Shown here: in pieces, positions 44,495 through 53,689 of the stretch
Layout of the letters: each line of letters opens with the position of its first letter
Numbering within the stretch: position 1 is the first letter of the stretch
NCBI RefSeq assembly: GCF_037055355.1
Contig: NZ_CP146350.1
Location: forward strand, 3,495,001-3,559,000
Length of the DNA stretch: 64,000 nt
Direction: 5' to 3'
From: Streptomyces sp. DG1A-41
Lineage (GTDB): Bacteria > Actinomycetota > Actinomycetes > Streptomycetales > Streptomycetaceae
Translations under genes and position numbers: made by a program
The notes under the pieces: model-generated
The model's input: the letters and a program-made list of their open reading frames with translations, nothing else
Database searches by the model: none
What the model was told of the DNA's origin: nothing

Positions 44495-45694
44495 ATGACC
44501 ACCCCGCGCCCCACAACAGAGCTCTCCGCAGACGAGGCCCGCCGACTCGCGCTCCGCGCCCAGGGCTTTCTCGGCGCCCCACCCCGCCGCTCCGGCGTCC
44601 GCGGCATCCTCCGCCACCTGGGCGCGATACAGCTCGACACCATCTCGGTCCTGGCCCGCTCCCACGAACTCGTCCCGTACGCCCGCTTGGGCGCGGTCGG
44701 CCGAAAGACAGTGGAGAACGCCTACTGGAAGCCTGCGATTTCCGGCGCGCCTTCGGCACGACCCCACGCCTTCGAGTACTGGTCCCACGCGGCCTGCATC
44801 CTCCCTATCGAGGAATGGCCGCACTTCGCCTTCCGCCGCCGCGCCTACCGCAACCGCCCGCACTGGAACCACGAGCTCCCGGACGGCGCCTACGACGAGG
44901 TCATCAAGCAGCTCCGCGACGAAGGCCCCCTCACGGCCACGGAGTTGGGCGGCGCGAAGAAGACGAACGACTGGTGGGACTGGTCCGGCTCGAAGGTCGC
45001 CGTCGAACGCGCCCTGATGTACGGCGAGGTGGTCTGTGTGGAGCGCCGCGGCTGGAAGCGCGTGTACGACCTCGCCGAGCGCGCGATCCCGGAGGACCTG
45101 CTGCACGACGAACTGGACGACGCCGAGTGCCTGCGCCGCCTGGTCCGCCTGGCGGGCCAGGCCCTCGGCGTCGGCACGCGCGCGGACATCGCCGACTACC
45201 ACCGCCTCAAGGGCGAGCAGGTCGACGCGGTGATCGCCGACTCAGGCCTTGTCCCGGTCTTGGTCGAGGGCTGGGGCAAGCCCGCCTGGGCCGACCCCGC
45301 GGCCCTGGAGACACCCCCGCGCGGCCGCCACCGCACCACGCTGCTCTCACCTTTCGACTCCCTGATCTGGGAGCGGGCGCGCACGGAGCGGATCTTCGGC
45401 TTCACCCACCGCCTGGAGGCCTACGTCCCCAAACAGAAGCGGGTGTACGGCTACTTCACGATGCCGGTCCTGGCCAGCGGCAGGCTCGTCGGCCGCGTGG
45501 ACCCGGCCCGCGAGGGCCGCACACTGGTGGCCAAGCAGGTCACGCTCGACGGCGCGAAGGCCGTCCCGGCCGTGGCCCAGGCCCTGGCCGAGGCGGCGAC
45601 CTGGGTGGACTGCACGGACGTACGCGTGGAACGGGTCGACGCTCCGGACCTGCGCGAACCCCTCGTCAAGGAACTCGCCCGCGTCCTCGTCTGA
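44495..45694 (+). CDS. Winged-helix protein, YcaQ/AlkX-like (probable DNA glycosylase)
   Basis: 399 residues from ATG 44495. Pattern: SADEARRLALRAQGFLG, then ILRHLGAIQLDTISVLARSHELVPYARLG, FEYWSHAACILP, and LLSPFDSLIWERARTERIFGF. This is the HTH_42 (DUF1006) winged-helix family. E. coli YcaQ of this family is a glycosylase that unhooks DNA interstrand crosslinks, and Streptomyces AlkZ relatives protect against crosslinking antibiotics. The QLD motif (IQLD here) is the conserved catalytic segment in this family. A DNA-damage-type promoter immediately upstream fits a repair role. It ends 28 bp from the converging regulator gene. Confidence 0.87.
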   Translation: MTTPRPTTELSADEARRLALRAQGFLGAPPRRSGVRGILRHLGAIQLDTISVLARSHELVPYARLGAVGRKTVENAYWKPAISGAPSARPHAFEYWSHAACILPIEEWPHFAFRRRAYRNRPHWNHELPDGAYDEVIKQLRDEGPLTATELGGAKKTNDWWDWSGSKVAVERALMYGEVVCVERRGWKRVYDLAERAIPEDLLHDELDDAECLRRLVRLAGQALGVGTRADIADYHRLKGEQVDAVIADSGLVPVLVEGWGKPAWADPAALETPPRGRHRTTLLSPFDSLIWERARTERIFGFTHRLEAYVPKQKRVYGYFTMPVLASGRLVGRVDPAREGRTLVAKQVTLDGAKAVPAVAQALAEAATWVDCTDVRVERVDAPDLREPLVKELARVLV

Positions 45695-45722
45695 AGCCCT
45701 ACCGGATCAAGGGATCACGGGA

Positions 45723-46466
45723 TCACCGGATCTCGAGGATCTTCTCCCGCATCGCGTACACCACCGCTTCCATCCTGGAGTGCAGCTGAAGCTTCTCCAG
45801 GATGTTGCGCACGTGGTTCTTCACGGTGTTCTCGGAGATGAACAACTCCTTGGCGATATCGCGGTTGTTCATCCCCGTCGCGACGAGTTTGAGGACTTCC
45901 AGTTCGCGGTCCGTCAGCCGTGGCGCGGGCACCAGCCGGCGCTCGTCGGTGCGCTGGATCATCGACTTGAACTCGGTGAGCAGCTTCGACGCCATGGAGG
46001 GGCTGATCTGCGACTGCCCGTCGGCCACCGCGCGAATGGCGGTGGCGACCTCGTCCGTGGAGATCTCCTTGAGGAGATAGCCGGTCGCTCCCGCCTTGAT
46101 GGCGTCGTAGAGATCGGCTTCCTCGTCGCTGATCGTCAGCATGATGATCTTGGCGCTGGGGGCGACCTCCTTGATGGAGGTGCATGCCTCGATCCCACCC
46201 CGCTTGGGCATCCGCACATCCATCAGGACGATGTCGGGCAGCAGGTCGGCGGCCTTCTCGACGGCCTCGGCGCCGTCGCCCGCCTCCCCGATGACCTGGA
46301 TGTCCTCCTCGGCCGCCAGCACGATCTCCAGGCCACGGCGGAACAGGGCGTGGTCGTCGACCACAAGGACTCTGATCGGTTCCTTGCGTGGAGAGTCCGT
46401 GTCCGGGCCCATGCCGACGACGCCGTCGGCATCCTCGCCACGCATCGGTCCGAAGCTGTCCGCCAT
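45723..46466 (-). CDS. Orphan response regulator, NarL/FixJ type
   Basis: 247 residues from ATG 46466, preceded by GGGGAGGAACG. A 28-residue acidic leader precedes the receiver domain: IRVLVVDDHALFRRGLEIVL, phosphoacceptor Asp83 in IVLMDVRMP and a conserved Lys in TGYLLKEI. A LuxR-type helix-turn-helix follows: LTDRELEVLKLVATGMNNRDIAKELFI, SENTVKNHV. No sensor kinase gene is adjacent, so it is an orphan here. The targets are unknown. It is separated from hpf by a strong hairpin, so they are not one operon. Confidence 0.92.
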   Translation of the reverse strand: MADSFGPMRGEDADGVVGMGPDTDSPRKEPIRVLVVDDHALFRRGLEIVLAAEEDIQVIGEAGDGAEAVEKAADLLPDIVLMDVRMPKRGGIEACTSIKEVAPSAKIIMLTISDEEADLYDAIKAGATGYLLKEISTDEVATAIRAVADGQSQISPSMASKLLTEFKSMIQRTDERRLVPAPRLTDRELEVLKLVATGMNNRDIAKELFISENTVKNHVRNILEKLQLHSRMEAVVYAMREKILEIR

Positions 46467-46612
46467 CGTTCCTCCCCCTGAAGGCTGTGGCCTTTCGTCC
46501 TGAGCCATCGCCAACCCAGAGCAACGACCCACCGGTTGGGCCGTGTCCAACCATGATTTCATGCCCGGACGACACCGGGGTGACGGAGCGGGGCGCTCAG
46601 TGGTCGCACAGG

Positions 46613-46649
46613 GGTGCCCCTGGGGGCGCACACGCGCTCCAGGGGCACC
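46613..46649 (-). terminator. Hairpin terminator after hpf
   Basis: Perfect 11-bp stem GGTGCCCCTGG / CCAGGGGCACC with an inner GCGC-ACAC-GCGC, 24 bp beyond the hpf stop. Flanking CCGGGGTGAC and GTCACCCGG can pair outside it. Confidence 0.75.
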
Positions 46650-46672
46650 TGCTCCGCTGTCACCCGGCATGG

Positions 46673-47371
46673 TCAGCCGCCGAGCGCACCGCCAGCCTCG
46701 GGCGCGTGCGCCTGTGTGACCATCGTGTCCGTCCTGAGGTGGATCACGCCGTAGTCGTAGGCGTGCCGTCGGTAGACGACACTCGGTTCCTTGGTCTCGG
46801 AGTCGACGAACAGGTAGAAGTCGTGCCCGACCAGCTCCATCTCGTAGAGAGCCTGGTCGAGGGTCATGGGGGCTGCGACGTGGGTTTTCTCGCGGACGAC
46901 GATGGGGCCGTCACCCTGCACTTCCAGCGAGCCGATCTTCTTCGTGGGGACGGCCTCTTCCGGCTTCTCCTCCGGTGTCGGCACCAGACCGTTTCCGTTG
47001 AGCGTCGCCACGCCCGGGACGTGGTCGGCGACCTCTGCGGCCGAGATCCGGCGCGCGCCACGGCGCGAGAACCGCTTGTCGTGTTGCCTGCGCAGCCGGG
47101 CTTCCAGCTTTTCCGCCGCCAGGTCGAGCGCCGCGTACGGATCGCTCGCCGCTGCCTCCGCCCGGATCACCGGCCCGCGGGAGCGAAGCGTGATCTCCAC
47201 TCGGTCGCTGCGGTCGGCCTGCCTGGGGTTGGGCTCCTTGGACACCTCGACGTCGAGGCTGATCACCTTGCCATCGAGCTTCTGGATCTTCTCCAGCTTC
47301 AGCTTCTCGGCCACGTGCTTCCGGAACCGCTCGGGCACCTCGGTCTTGCGGCCCTTGACGACGATGTCCAC
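46673..47371 (-). CDS. hpf: Ribosome hibernation promoting factor, long form
   Basis: 232 residues from GTG 47371 (VDIVVKGRKTEVPERF), with ACGGAG six bases upstream. The N-terminal HPF/RaiA fold (about 1-100) includes HVAEKLKLEKIQKL and ARLRRQHDKR. A linker then leads to the C-terminal dimerisation domain, VRVEK-like region to DFYLFVDSETKEPSVVYRRHAYDYGVIHL. Long HPF joins two 70S ribosomes into inactive 100S dimers in stationary phase or stress. It stands after the comF-like gene on the same strand with 311 bp between. Confidence 0.95.
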   Translation of the reverse strand: MDIVVKGRKTEVPERFRKHVAEKLKLEKIQKLDGKVISLDVEVSKEPNPRQADRSDRVEITLRSRGPVIRAEAAASDPYAALDLAAEKLEARLRRQHDKRFSRRGARRISAAEVADHVPGVATLNGNGLVPTPEEKPEEAVPTKKIGSLEVQGDGPIVVREKTHVAAPMTLDQALYEMELVGHDFYLFVDSETKEPSVVYRRHAYDYGVIHLRTDTMVTQAHAPEAGGALGG

Positions 47372-47390
47372 GCAGAACTCCGTTCCCGGA

Positions 47391-47540
47391 TCACTCCGCT
47401 TCGCTGCGGAGCATCTCCCTTTTGCACCAGGTCCCGGTGTGCCCAGGGACCTCGGACTCGGTGACTTCCACCTCCTCCCCCGTGGACGAGATCTCCACTC
47501 CACCGTCGCGAGTGATGAAGAAAAACCCGCGGCATGGCAT
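47391..47540 (-). CDS. Possible 49-residue protein upstream of hpf
   Basis: A 49-codon frame (starts MPCRGFFFITRDGGVEIS) on the hpf strand, ending 19 bp before the hpf start. Third codon positions are mostly G or C, as in real genes here, and the product is Glu/Thr-rich. No ribosome site is seen at this ATG; a GTG at 47612 in frame is an alternative. It could be a leader coupled to hpf or chance. The remaining bases to 47682 show no other feature. Confidence 0.25.
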   Translation of the reverse strand: MPCRGFFFITRDGGVEISSTGEEVEVTESEVPGHTGTWCKREMLRSEAE

Positions 47541-47682
47541 TCGGATTTGAGAGGTGTGGCCTGCGGCTTTCCCTCTCAACCGAACATATCTCGCCCGGAC
47601 GGATGTCGTCACCCTCTACTGCGGCGTACCTCCGTTCAGGTGAATAAGGCCTCTCGTTACCTGCAACGACGCAAGATCTCAG

Positions 47683-48597
47683 TCAGTTCCGGTTTATTTC
47701 GAAAGAGTCCGGTGACGCCGCGACCACTGCCGCGCACACCACGTCAACGACCGCGCCGGTGCCGCCCGCGCCCGTCATCACCTGCCGACCGGGCCGCCGG
47801 CCCGTCCTCATCCGCCTTGATCCGACGTTCTGTTCCTCTCTGCTTTCCCACGTCTCGTCCCCGTACACGGCCACAGTTCCCTCAGCGTTCGGAATCGGCC
47901 CCGTTACCGACCCGTACGAGGCCGCACGCACGGCACGCGCAGCCTCCGCCAGGGACGCCCCGGTGGTCATCACGTCATCGACGAGAACGACCGGCCCCCC
48001 GGAGAGCAGCCGGGCCCCTCCGGGCGCCACCGCCAGCGCGCCCGCGAGATTGTCCAGCCGCTGCCGGGAGTTGAGCCCCGACTGGTCGGCCACGGTCCGC
48101 CGCTGCCGCAGCACGCCGAGCACCCGGGCCGGAACCCCGCTCCGCCGCAGTTCCCCGGCCGCCGCGAGCGCGATCCGCCGGGCCGGATCATGCCCCCGGG
48201 CCCGCACGGCCCGCCGCCCGGACGGCACGGGCACGAGCAGCACAGGAGCCCCGACGGCCCGGGACCACGCCCCCTCGGCCCCGGCCGAGGAGCCGCCCCA
48301 CGCCTTCCCAAGCCCCGCCCGCACGGCTCCCGCCAAGGCCACCCCGAGGGGACCTGCGAGCGCCAGGGCACCCCGTTCCTTGTGTGCCAGCAGCGTCGCC
48401 CGCACCTCGTCCGCGTACCGGGCCGCCGCGTGCACCGCGGGCAGCCCGGGCGGCTCCGGCACCGGCCGCACCCGCCGTGCCGCGACTCCGCTCAGCACCG
48501 CACGGCACTCCGGGCAGAGCACCGTACGAGACCTCCCACAGCCCCCGCACTCGGCCGGCAGCACCAGGTCGGTGAGGTCCTGCCACCACCCCCGCAT
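47683..48597 (-). CDS. ComF/GntX-family phosphoribosyltransferase-like protein
   Basis: 304 residues from ATG 48597 (MRGWWQDLTDLVLPAECGGC); two GTG codons just upstream are also possible. Four cysteines (17, 20, 28, 31) form a zinc-finger-like module, followed by VPVPSGRRAVRARGHDPARRIA and the PRPP-binding loop VVLVDDVMTTGAS (about 203-215). ComF proteins support DNA uptake in naturally competent bacteria; elsewhere the role is unclear. The last ~70 residues beyond the domain look unstructured. Two tandem DnaA boxes lie 43-65 bp upstream of its start. Confidence 0.87.
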   Translation of the reverse strand: MRGWWQDLTDLVLPAECGGCGRSRTVLCPECRAVLSGVAARRVRPVPEPPGLPAVHAAARYADEVRATLLAHKERGALALAGPLGVALAGAVRAGLGKAWGGSSAGAEGAWSRAVGAPVLLVPVPSGRRAVRARGHDPARRIALAAAGELRRSGVPARVLGVLRQRRTVADQSGLNSRQRLDNLAGALAVAPGGARLLSGGPVVLVDDVMTTGASLAEAARAVRAASYGSVTGPIPNAEGTVAVYGDETWESREEQNVGSRRMRTGRRPGRQVMTGAGGTGAVVDVVCAAVVAASPDSFEINRN

Positions 48598-48639
48598 GAC
48601 CACCACTGTGCCGCCCCGGGCCCCCCGCCGACCACCCCT

Positions 48640-48662
48640 GTGGACAACGCCCTGTGGACAAC
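48640..48662 (-). promoter_or_regulatory. Two tandem consensus DnaA boxes upstream of the comF-like gene
   Basis: TGTGGACAA occurs at 48640-48648 and 48654-48662. On the minus strand each reads TTGTCCACA, the preferred Streptomyces DnaA box, within a 13-bp direct repeat GTTGTCCACAGGG. They are in the same orientation with 5 bases between. Confidence 0.65.
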
Positions 48663-48853
48663 TCCCCACCCGGCGAACCGCTCGTCCCCACACGAGTGAC
48701 GGCCCCGTAGGACGGCCCGGGGGACAGCCCCATGAGGAGCCCCGGCCGATCCCGTTCCCGAACGACAGCGGCCGCCCCTCCCGGGCCTCACCCGGCAGAA
48801 GCGACCGCTCCCACAAGCGCAGCCCCGGGCACCGGCCACGGGGGCGCCACACC

Positions 48854-50685
48854 TCACCCCGGATAGACCGGCGCCGTCCCCTCCGTCACCTTCTGCCACT
48901 GCGCGCCCGACGGCAGCCGGACGATCCCGTCCACCGAGTACGCCACCAACGGCAGCTGGTCGTCCTCGGCGGCGGTGACCTCCTTCACGCCGGTCAGAGC
49001 CGCGGGCGCCGGTACGTCCGGCGTGGAGCCGTCGACCTGGACGTACCGCATCTGCTCCACGCCGCCGTGCTCACGCCCGACCACCACGAGCCGGCTGTCC
49101 CGGCCCACGACATGGCGGTGACCTCCTCCAACTCCGGCGTCGCGGAGCGCAGTTCGACCACCCTGACAACCGGCTGCTCGCCCTGCTTCCCCTCCCGCTC
49201 GATCAACCCGATGAGCAGGGTCTTCTTGCCGCCCTTCTCCACGACGAGCGCGATCCGCACCCCATCGGCGGCCACCCGCACGGCCTGGACCCGCCCGTCC
49301 AGGTGCGGCATGCGCACCTCCAGCGGATCGCCCTTGCCCTCCTCCAGCAGGAGCAGCCGGGGATTGTCCGGGTCACGGTCGGCCACCCACAGGCCGTCCT
49401 GCGCGTCCCAGCTGGGGGTCGTCAGCCGGTCCGCCTCGGTCCGGCCATGGCTGCGCAGCACCGGCTCGCCCAGCGAACCGCCCGAGACCAGAGACCCCAC
49501 GTACAGCGACTTGCCGTCGAGGCTGACACCGGCCGCGGTGTGCTCGTCGCGTGACACCGCCACCGACCGCAGCGCCGTGTCGCCCTCGCCCAGCGCCCCG
49601 GGCGCCGGGTCCGGCTTGGTGTCCCTGCTGCCCGCGGGGATCCGTACCAGCCGGTCCTTGGCGTCGACGAAGTACAGGAAGTCGGGGCGGCGCACCGAGC
49701 TCCGGAAGGCGGCGGCATCGGCCGACTCCTGGCTGAGCGAGCACAGCTCCGCGCCGCCGGCCCGCAGCTCGACCTCGTCCACCGCGGGGCTGAGGCTGTG
49801 CAACGTGAACAGCAGCTGGGCCGCCATGTCCTCGCACCGGTTGGTGCCGACACCCGCGGCCTTGTCGTTGAGCGAGACCGTCAGCTTGTTCCGGTCGTCC
49901 GGCGTCAGCGCACCAGCGTCCTTCGACAGCGCCGTACCGGTGGGGAAACTCGACCTGACCACAGGCCCGAGCCACCGCGTGGGCCCGCTCAGGACGGACC
50001 GCACCATCTGCGTCATGGGGTCCACCCTCCGGCGGACGTACACGGGGTCGGCGACCGCGGTGGGCTGGGTGTCCGCCCGGGCCACCGTGGTGTTCGAAGC
50101 GAAGTAGTACTTGTTGACGGACATGTAGTTGCGCTGGAAGTCCGACTCGCCCATGACGACGCCCTGCGGCAGCGCGTCGATCCGCCACTGCCCGCTCTTC
50201 TCTTCCTGCGTCAGGTGCACGGTCCTGCCGTACGCCCCGGTCGCCGGCGCGTACGACTGCTGTGCGTCCACCGTGGCCACCTTGGTGCCGGTCAGCGTGT
50301 ACGAGATCTCGCCGGTGTCCTCCCAGCCGGCCGCCCCCTCGGCCTTGGCCCCCGGTCCGTCCGTCAGCACGGTGGTGGACAGCTCCGGCCGCCACGTCTT
50401 GGCGGCCTCGCCGGTCAGGTACTGGCGCGCGGTCTTGTAGTGCGGATCGTCGCTGGTGAGCGCCTCCAGGAAGCCCTGCACGATCTCCGAGGGCTGCGCG
50501 TCCTCACCCGGCGGCACGGCGAACACCCGCACCTGGGTGTCCTGGCGCGGTGTGGACGCAACACCCCGCAGATCCCCGCTGTCCGGCATCGAGGCACACC
50601 CTGCCAGCAGCAGGACGCCACCGGCGGCGTACGCCATCACGCGCGCGGGCGTGCGCCGACCGCGCCCCCCACGGTCAGCGCCCAC
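48854..50685 (-). pseudogene. lpqB: Lipoprotein LpqB with an apparent one-base frameshift near its 3' end
   Basis: Start GTG 50685 has an ideal ribosome site (GGGGAGG) inside the end of mtrB, overlapping it by 11 bp. A basic N-terminus, hydrophobic stretch and lipobox LAGC (Cys30) make it a lipoprotein. A GerMN domain and a C-terminal beta-propeller follow. LpqB works with the MtrAB system in actinobacteria. The first frame holds the protein down to about 49100 (ATPELEEVTAMSWAG), then runs into an Arg/Ser-rich nonsense tail that would end at 48994. The expected ending (DSRLVVVGREHGGVEQMRY to GTAPVYPG) continues in another frame to 48854. One missing base at GGG (49099-49101, plus-strand CCC) explains it: 1,832 bp is one short of 611 codons. 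It could be a sequencing error or a real mutation. Confidence 0.85.
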
Positions 50686-52960
50686 GAAATGCCTCCCCAT
50701 GCCTGTCCACGTTCTCCCACTCGGTTTCCCTGCCGGAGCCCGCGGATCCGTTGTCCTTGTCCTCGCCCCGGGGCCCACCCACGACCTGGTCCCGGGAGGG
50801 CCCAGCAGAGCCACTCGGCCTGCCGTGGCCGGCCGCACTTGCCGGACCACTCACCACACCGCCGCCGGCCGCTCCTGACGAACCGCTCACCCCGTCATGG
50901 CCGGCCGCGCCCGCCGGGCCGCTCGCGCCCCCGTCGCGAGCCGGCTGCTCCGGAGTCGCCTGCGGATCGTCCTGCCGTCGCGTGCCCGAGGCGGGCCGGG
51001 GCACCACGCGCGCGCCATTGCCGGGCAGCGCCGTCGGATCGGCCGAGGGGGGCGCGGAGACCGTCCGCGGCGGTATCGGGTCTCGTGCCGGCCCCGGCCG
51101 CACCGGCCCGCTCGCCGACTGTGCCGGCACGGTCGCCCGCTTCTCGGCCTCCTCGCCGCCGCACGGCAGACCGGCGTCGTCGAGCCCCCGGTTCCGCCGT
51201 GAGTCCTTGGGCTCCAGCGGTATCGGAGAGCCCCGCAGCGGCTCGTCCGCCGTCCTCGGCAGCGTCAGCCGGAACTGCGATCCGCCGCCCGGCTCGCCCC
51301 ACGCCTGAAGCCAGCCGCCGTGCAGCCGCGCGTCCTCCAGGGCGATGGACAGACCCAGACCCGTACCACCCGTAGTACGCGCGCGTGCCGGGTCGGCCCG
51401 CCAGAAGCGGCTGAACACCCGGGTCGCCTCGCCCGGCTTGAGCCCGACCCCGTAGTCCCGCACCGCGACCGCGACCGCACCGCCCGCCGCGGCGAGCTTG
51501 ACGACGACATCCCTGCCCTCACCATGCTCGACGGCGTTCACGACGAGGTTGCGCAGCACGCGCTCCACACGCCGGGCATCGGCCTCGGCGACGACGGGCT
51601 GCTGGTCGCCCAGGACGCGGATCTGCGAGCCCTTGCGCTCCGCGAGCGGCTCGGCCCCGCTGACCACCCGCCGTACGACGTCCCTGAGGTCTACCGGCTC
51701 CGCCTCCAGCGCCGCGGCACCCGCGTCGAACCGGCTGATCTCCAGCAGATCCGCGAGCAGCGACTCGAACCGGTCCAGCTGGTCGGCGAGCAGCTCCGCC
51801 GACCGCGCGGTCACCGGGTCGAAGTCCTCCCGCGCCTCGTGGATGACGTCCGCGGCCATCCGTACGGTCGTCAGCGGCGTACGCAGCTCGTGCGAGACGT
51901 CCGAGACGAACCGGCGCTGCATCCGCGACAGGTCCTCCAGCTGGCTGATCTTCAGCTGGAGGTTCTGGGCCATCTTGTTGAAGGCCTCGCCGAGCCGCGC
52001 GATGTCGTCCTCGCCGGTGACCTTCATACGCTCCTGAAGCCGCCCTGCGGACAGCCGCTCGGCGATCCCCGCCGCCATCCGCACCGGCGTGACGACCTGG
52101 CGCACCACGAGCCAGGCGATGGCGCCCAGCAGGACGACCACGAACAGCCCGGCCGTCGCGAGCGTCCCCTTGACCAGGCTCAGCGACTTCTCCTCCTGGG
52201 TGAGCGGGAAGAGGTAGTACAGCTGGTAGGGGTCGCCGTTGGGGTCGTTGACCTGCTTGCCGATGACCAGGCCCGGCTGGGAGTCCTTGGTCTCGTTGTT
52301 GTACGTGATGCGGGTGTAGCTCTGCGCGGCCGTCGTACTGCTGCCGATCAGCTCGCGCAGGTCGGCGGGCACGCTTCTGCTCCAGTCCACCTCACCGGAG
52401 GCGCGCGGCCCGCGCCCTCCCGCACCGTCCGCGTCGGAGGCCGGCAGCGTGACCACGTCGAAGGCTCCCTGGCCACCACTGGACAGCGAGGACACGAGGT
52501 CGCTCATCCACTGGATGACGTTCTGCGCGGGACGGCCGTCCGCCGTCGCGACATCGTCGCCGGTCCCGCTCGCCGCCTCGTCGGCCCGCTGCTTGGCCAC
52601 CGCGAACCCACCCGTGGCCTGGCTCTGGGACGCCTTCACCTTGGCGTCCAGCAGGCCGTTGCGCACCTGCCCGATGACGACGAAGCCGAGCAGCAGGACC
52701 ACGCCCAGCGACATCAGCAGCGTGGTGACGACGACCTTGAGCTGGATGTTGCGCCGCCACAGCCGCATGACGGGCAGCAACGGCCGGCGCACCCACCGCA
52801 TGAAGAGCCGGATGACCGGACTGCCCTGCACCCCGCCCTGGAGCAGCAACCCGCTCTCCAGGAACCGTGCCCAGCGGGAACTCGTTTTCTCCCGCCCGAC
52901 AGGCCGCCCCGGGCGGCCCCCGGACCGTCCGGGCGCCGAAGCGGCACTGTCGCCGGACAT
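50675..52960 (-). CDS. mtrB: Sensor histidine kinase MtrB
   Basis: 761 residues from ATG 52960, one base after the mtrA stop. Two membrane segments (near 75-100 and 275-300) bracket an outside sensor domain. HAMP follows, then the His-kinase core with His357 in DVSHELRTPL, an N box (RNLVVNAVEHGEG), DYGVGLKP and GGTGLGLSIA. A Pro/Ser/Gly-rich tail of about 170 residues follows the ATPase and is longer than in mycobacterial MtrB. It phosphorylates MtrA and is linked to cell wall, osmotic and developmental control. Its 3' end carries the lpqB ribosome site. Confidence 0.96.
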   Translation of the reverse strand: MSGDSAASAPGRSGGRPGRPVGREKTSSRWARFLESGLLLQGGVQGSPVIRLFMRWVRRPLLPVMRLWRRNIQLKVVVTTLLMSLGVVLLLGFVVIGQVRNGLLDAKVKASQSQATGGFAVAKQRADEAASGTGDDVATADGRPAQNVIQWMSDLVSSLSSGGQGAFDVVTLPASDADGAGGRGPRASGEVDWSRSVPADLRELIGSSTTAAQSYTRITYNNETKDSQPGLVIGKQVNDPNGDPYQLYYLFPLTQEEKSLSLVKGTLATAGLFVVVLLGAIAWLVVRQVVTPVRMAAGIAERLSAGRLQERMKVTGEDDIARLGEAFNKMAQNLQLKISQLEDLSRMQRRFVSDVSHELRTPLTTVRMAADVIHEAREDFDPVTARSAELLADQLDRFESLLADLLEISRFDAGAAALEAEPVDLRDVVRRVVSGAEPLAERKGSQIRVLGDQQPVVAEADARRVERVLRNLVVNAVEHGEGRDVVVKLAAAGGAVAVAVRDYGVGLKPGEATRVFSRFWRADPARARTTGGTGLGLSIALEDARLHGGWLQAWGEPGGGSQFRLTLPRTADEPLRGSPIPLEPKDSRRNRGLDDAGLPCGGEEAEKRATVPAQSASGPVRPGPARDPIPPRTVSAPPSADPTALPGNGARVVPRPASGTRRQDDPQATPEQPARDGGASGPAGAAGHDGVSGSSGAAGGGVVSGPASAAGHGRPSGSAGPSRDQVVGGPRGEDKDNGSAGSGRETEWENVDRHGEAFRGR

Positions 52961-52961
52961 G

Positions 52962-53651
52962 TCAGCTCGGCCCTGCCTTGTACCCGACACCACGGACGGT
53001 CACCACGATCTCCGGCTTCTCCGGGTCCTTCTCAACCTTGGAGCGCAGCCGCTGCACGTGCACATTGACCAGACGTGTGTCCGCCGCGTGCCGGTAGCCC
53101 CACACCTGCTCCAGCAGCACCTCGCGCGTGAACACCTGCCATGGCTTGCGCGCGAGCGCGACCAGCAGGTCGAACTCCAGCGGCGTCAGCGCGATCGACT
53201 GCCCGTCCCGCTTCACGGAGTGCCCGGCCACATCGATGACCAGGTCACCGATGGCGAGCTGCTCCGGAGCGGGCTCCTCCGACCTCCTGAGCCGCGCCCG
53301 GATCCGGGCCACCAGCTCCTTCGGCTTGAACGGCTTCACGATGTAGTCGTCGGCACCCGACTCCAGGCCCACGACGACATCGACCGTGTCGCTCTTCGCC
53401 GTCAGCATCACGATCGGCACCCCGGACTCCGCCCTGATCAGACGGCACACCTCGATGCCGTCCCGGCCCGGCAGCATCAGATCGAGCAGCACCAGATCGG
53501 GCTTGGACTCACGGAAGGCGGCCAGCGCCTTGTCGCCGTCGGCCACGAAAGACGGCTCGAAACCCTCACCACGCAGCACAATGCCGAGCATCTCGGCCAG
53601 TGCGGTGTCGTCGTCGACGACAAGGACTCGTCCCTTCATAAACGACATCAT
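52962..53651 (-). CDS. mtrA: Response regulator MtrA (OmpR type)
   Basis: 229 residues from ATG 53651 (MMSFMKGRVLVVDDD), the length I recall for Streptomyces MtrA; a start at 53639 (MKGR) is possible. Receiver domain with Asp57 in LVLLDLMLP, TAK, and KPFKPKELVARIRARLRR. Then a winged-helix OmpR effector: LTPLEFDLLVALARKPWQVFTREVLLEQVWGY and DTRLVNVHVQRLRSKVE. MtrA is a global regulator of cell division, development and antibiotic genes. It is the first gene of the mtrA-mtrB-lpqB operon. Confidence 0.97.
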   Translation of the reverse strand: MMSFMKGRVLVVDDDTALAEMLGIVLRGEGFEPSFVADGDKALAAFRESKPDLVLLDLMLPGRDGIEVCRLIRAESGVPIVMLTAKSDTVDVVVGLESGADDYIVKPFKPKELVARIRARLRRSEEPAPEQLAIGDLVIDVAGHSVKRDGQSIALTPLEFDLLVALARKPWQVFTREVLLEQVWGYRHAADTRLVNVHVQRLRSKVEKDPEKPEIVVTVRGVGYKAGPS

Positions 53652-53689
53652 CCCATTCTCATAACGGTGGCGAAGGCAGTGGTGAGGTA

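Noticed and set aside
49094..49108. Programmed frameshifting in lpqB
   Set aside because: No slippery heptamer or downstream structure typical of programmed sites is evident; a one-base deletion is simpler.
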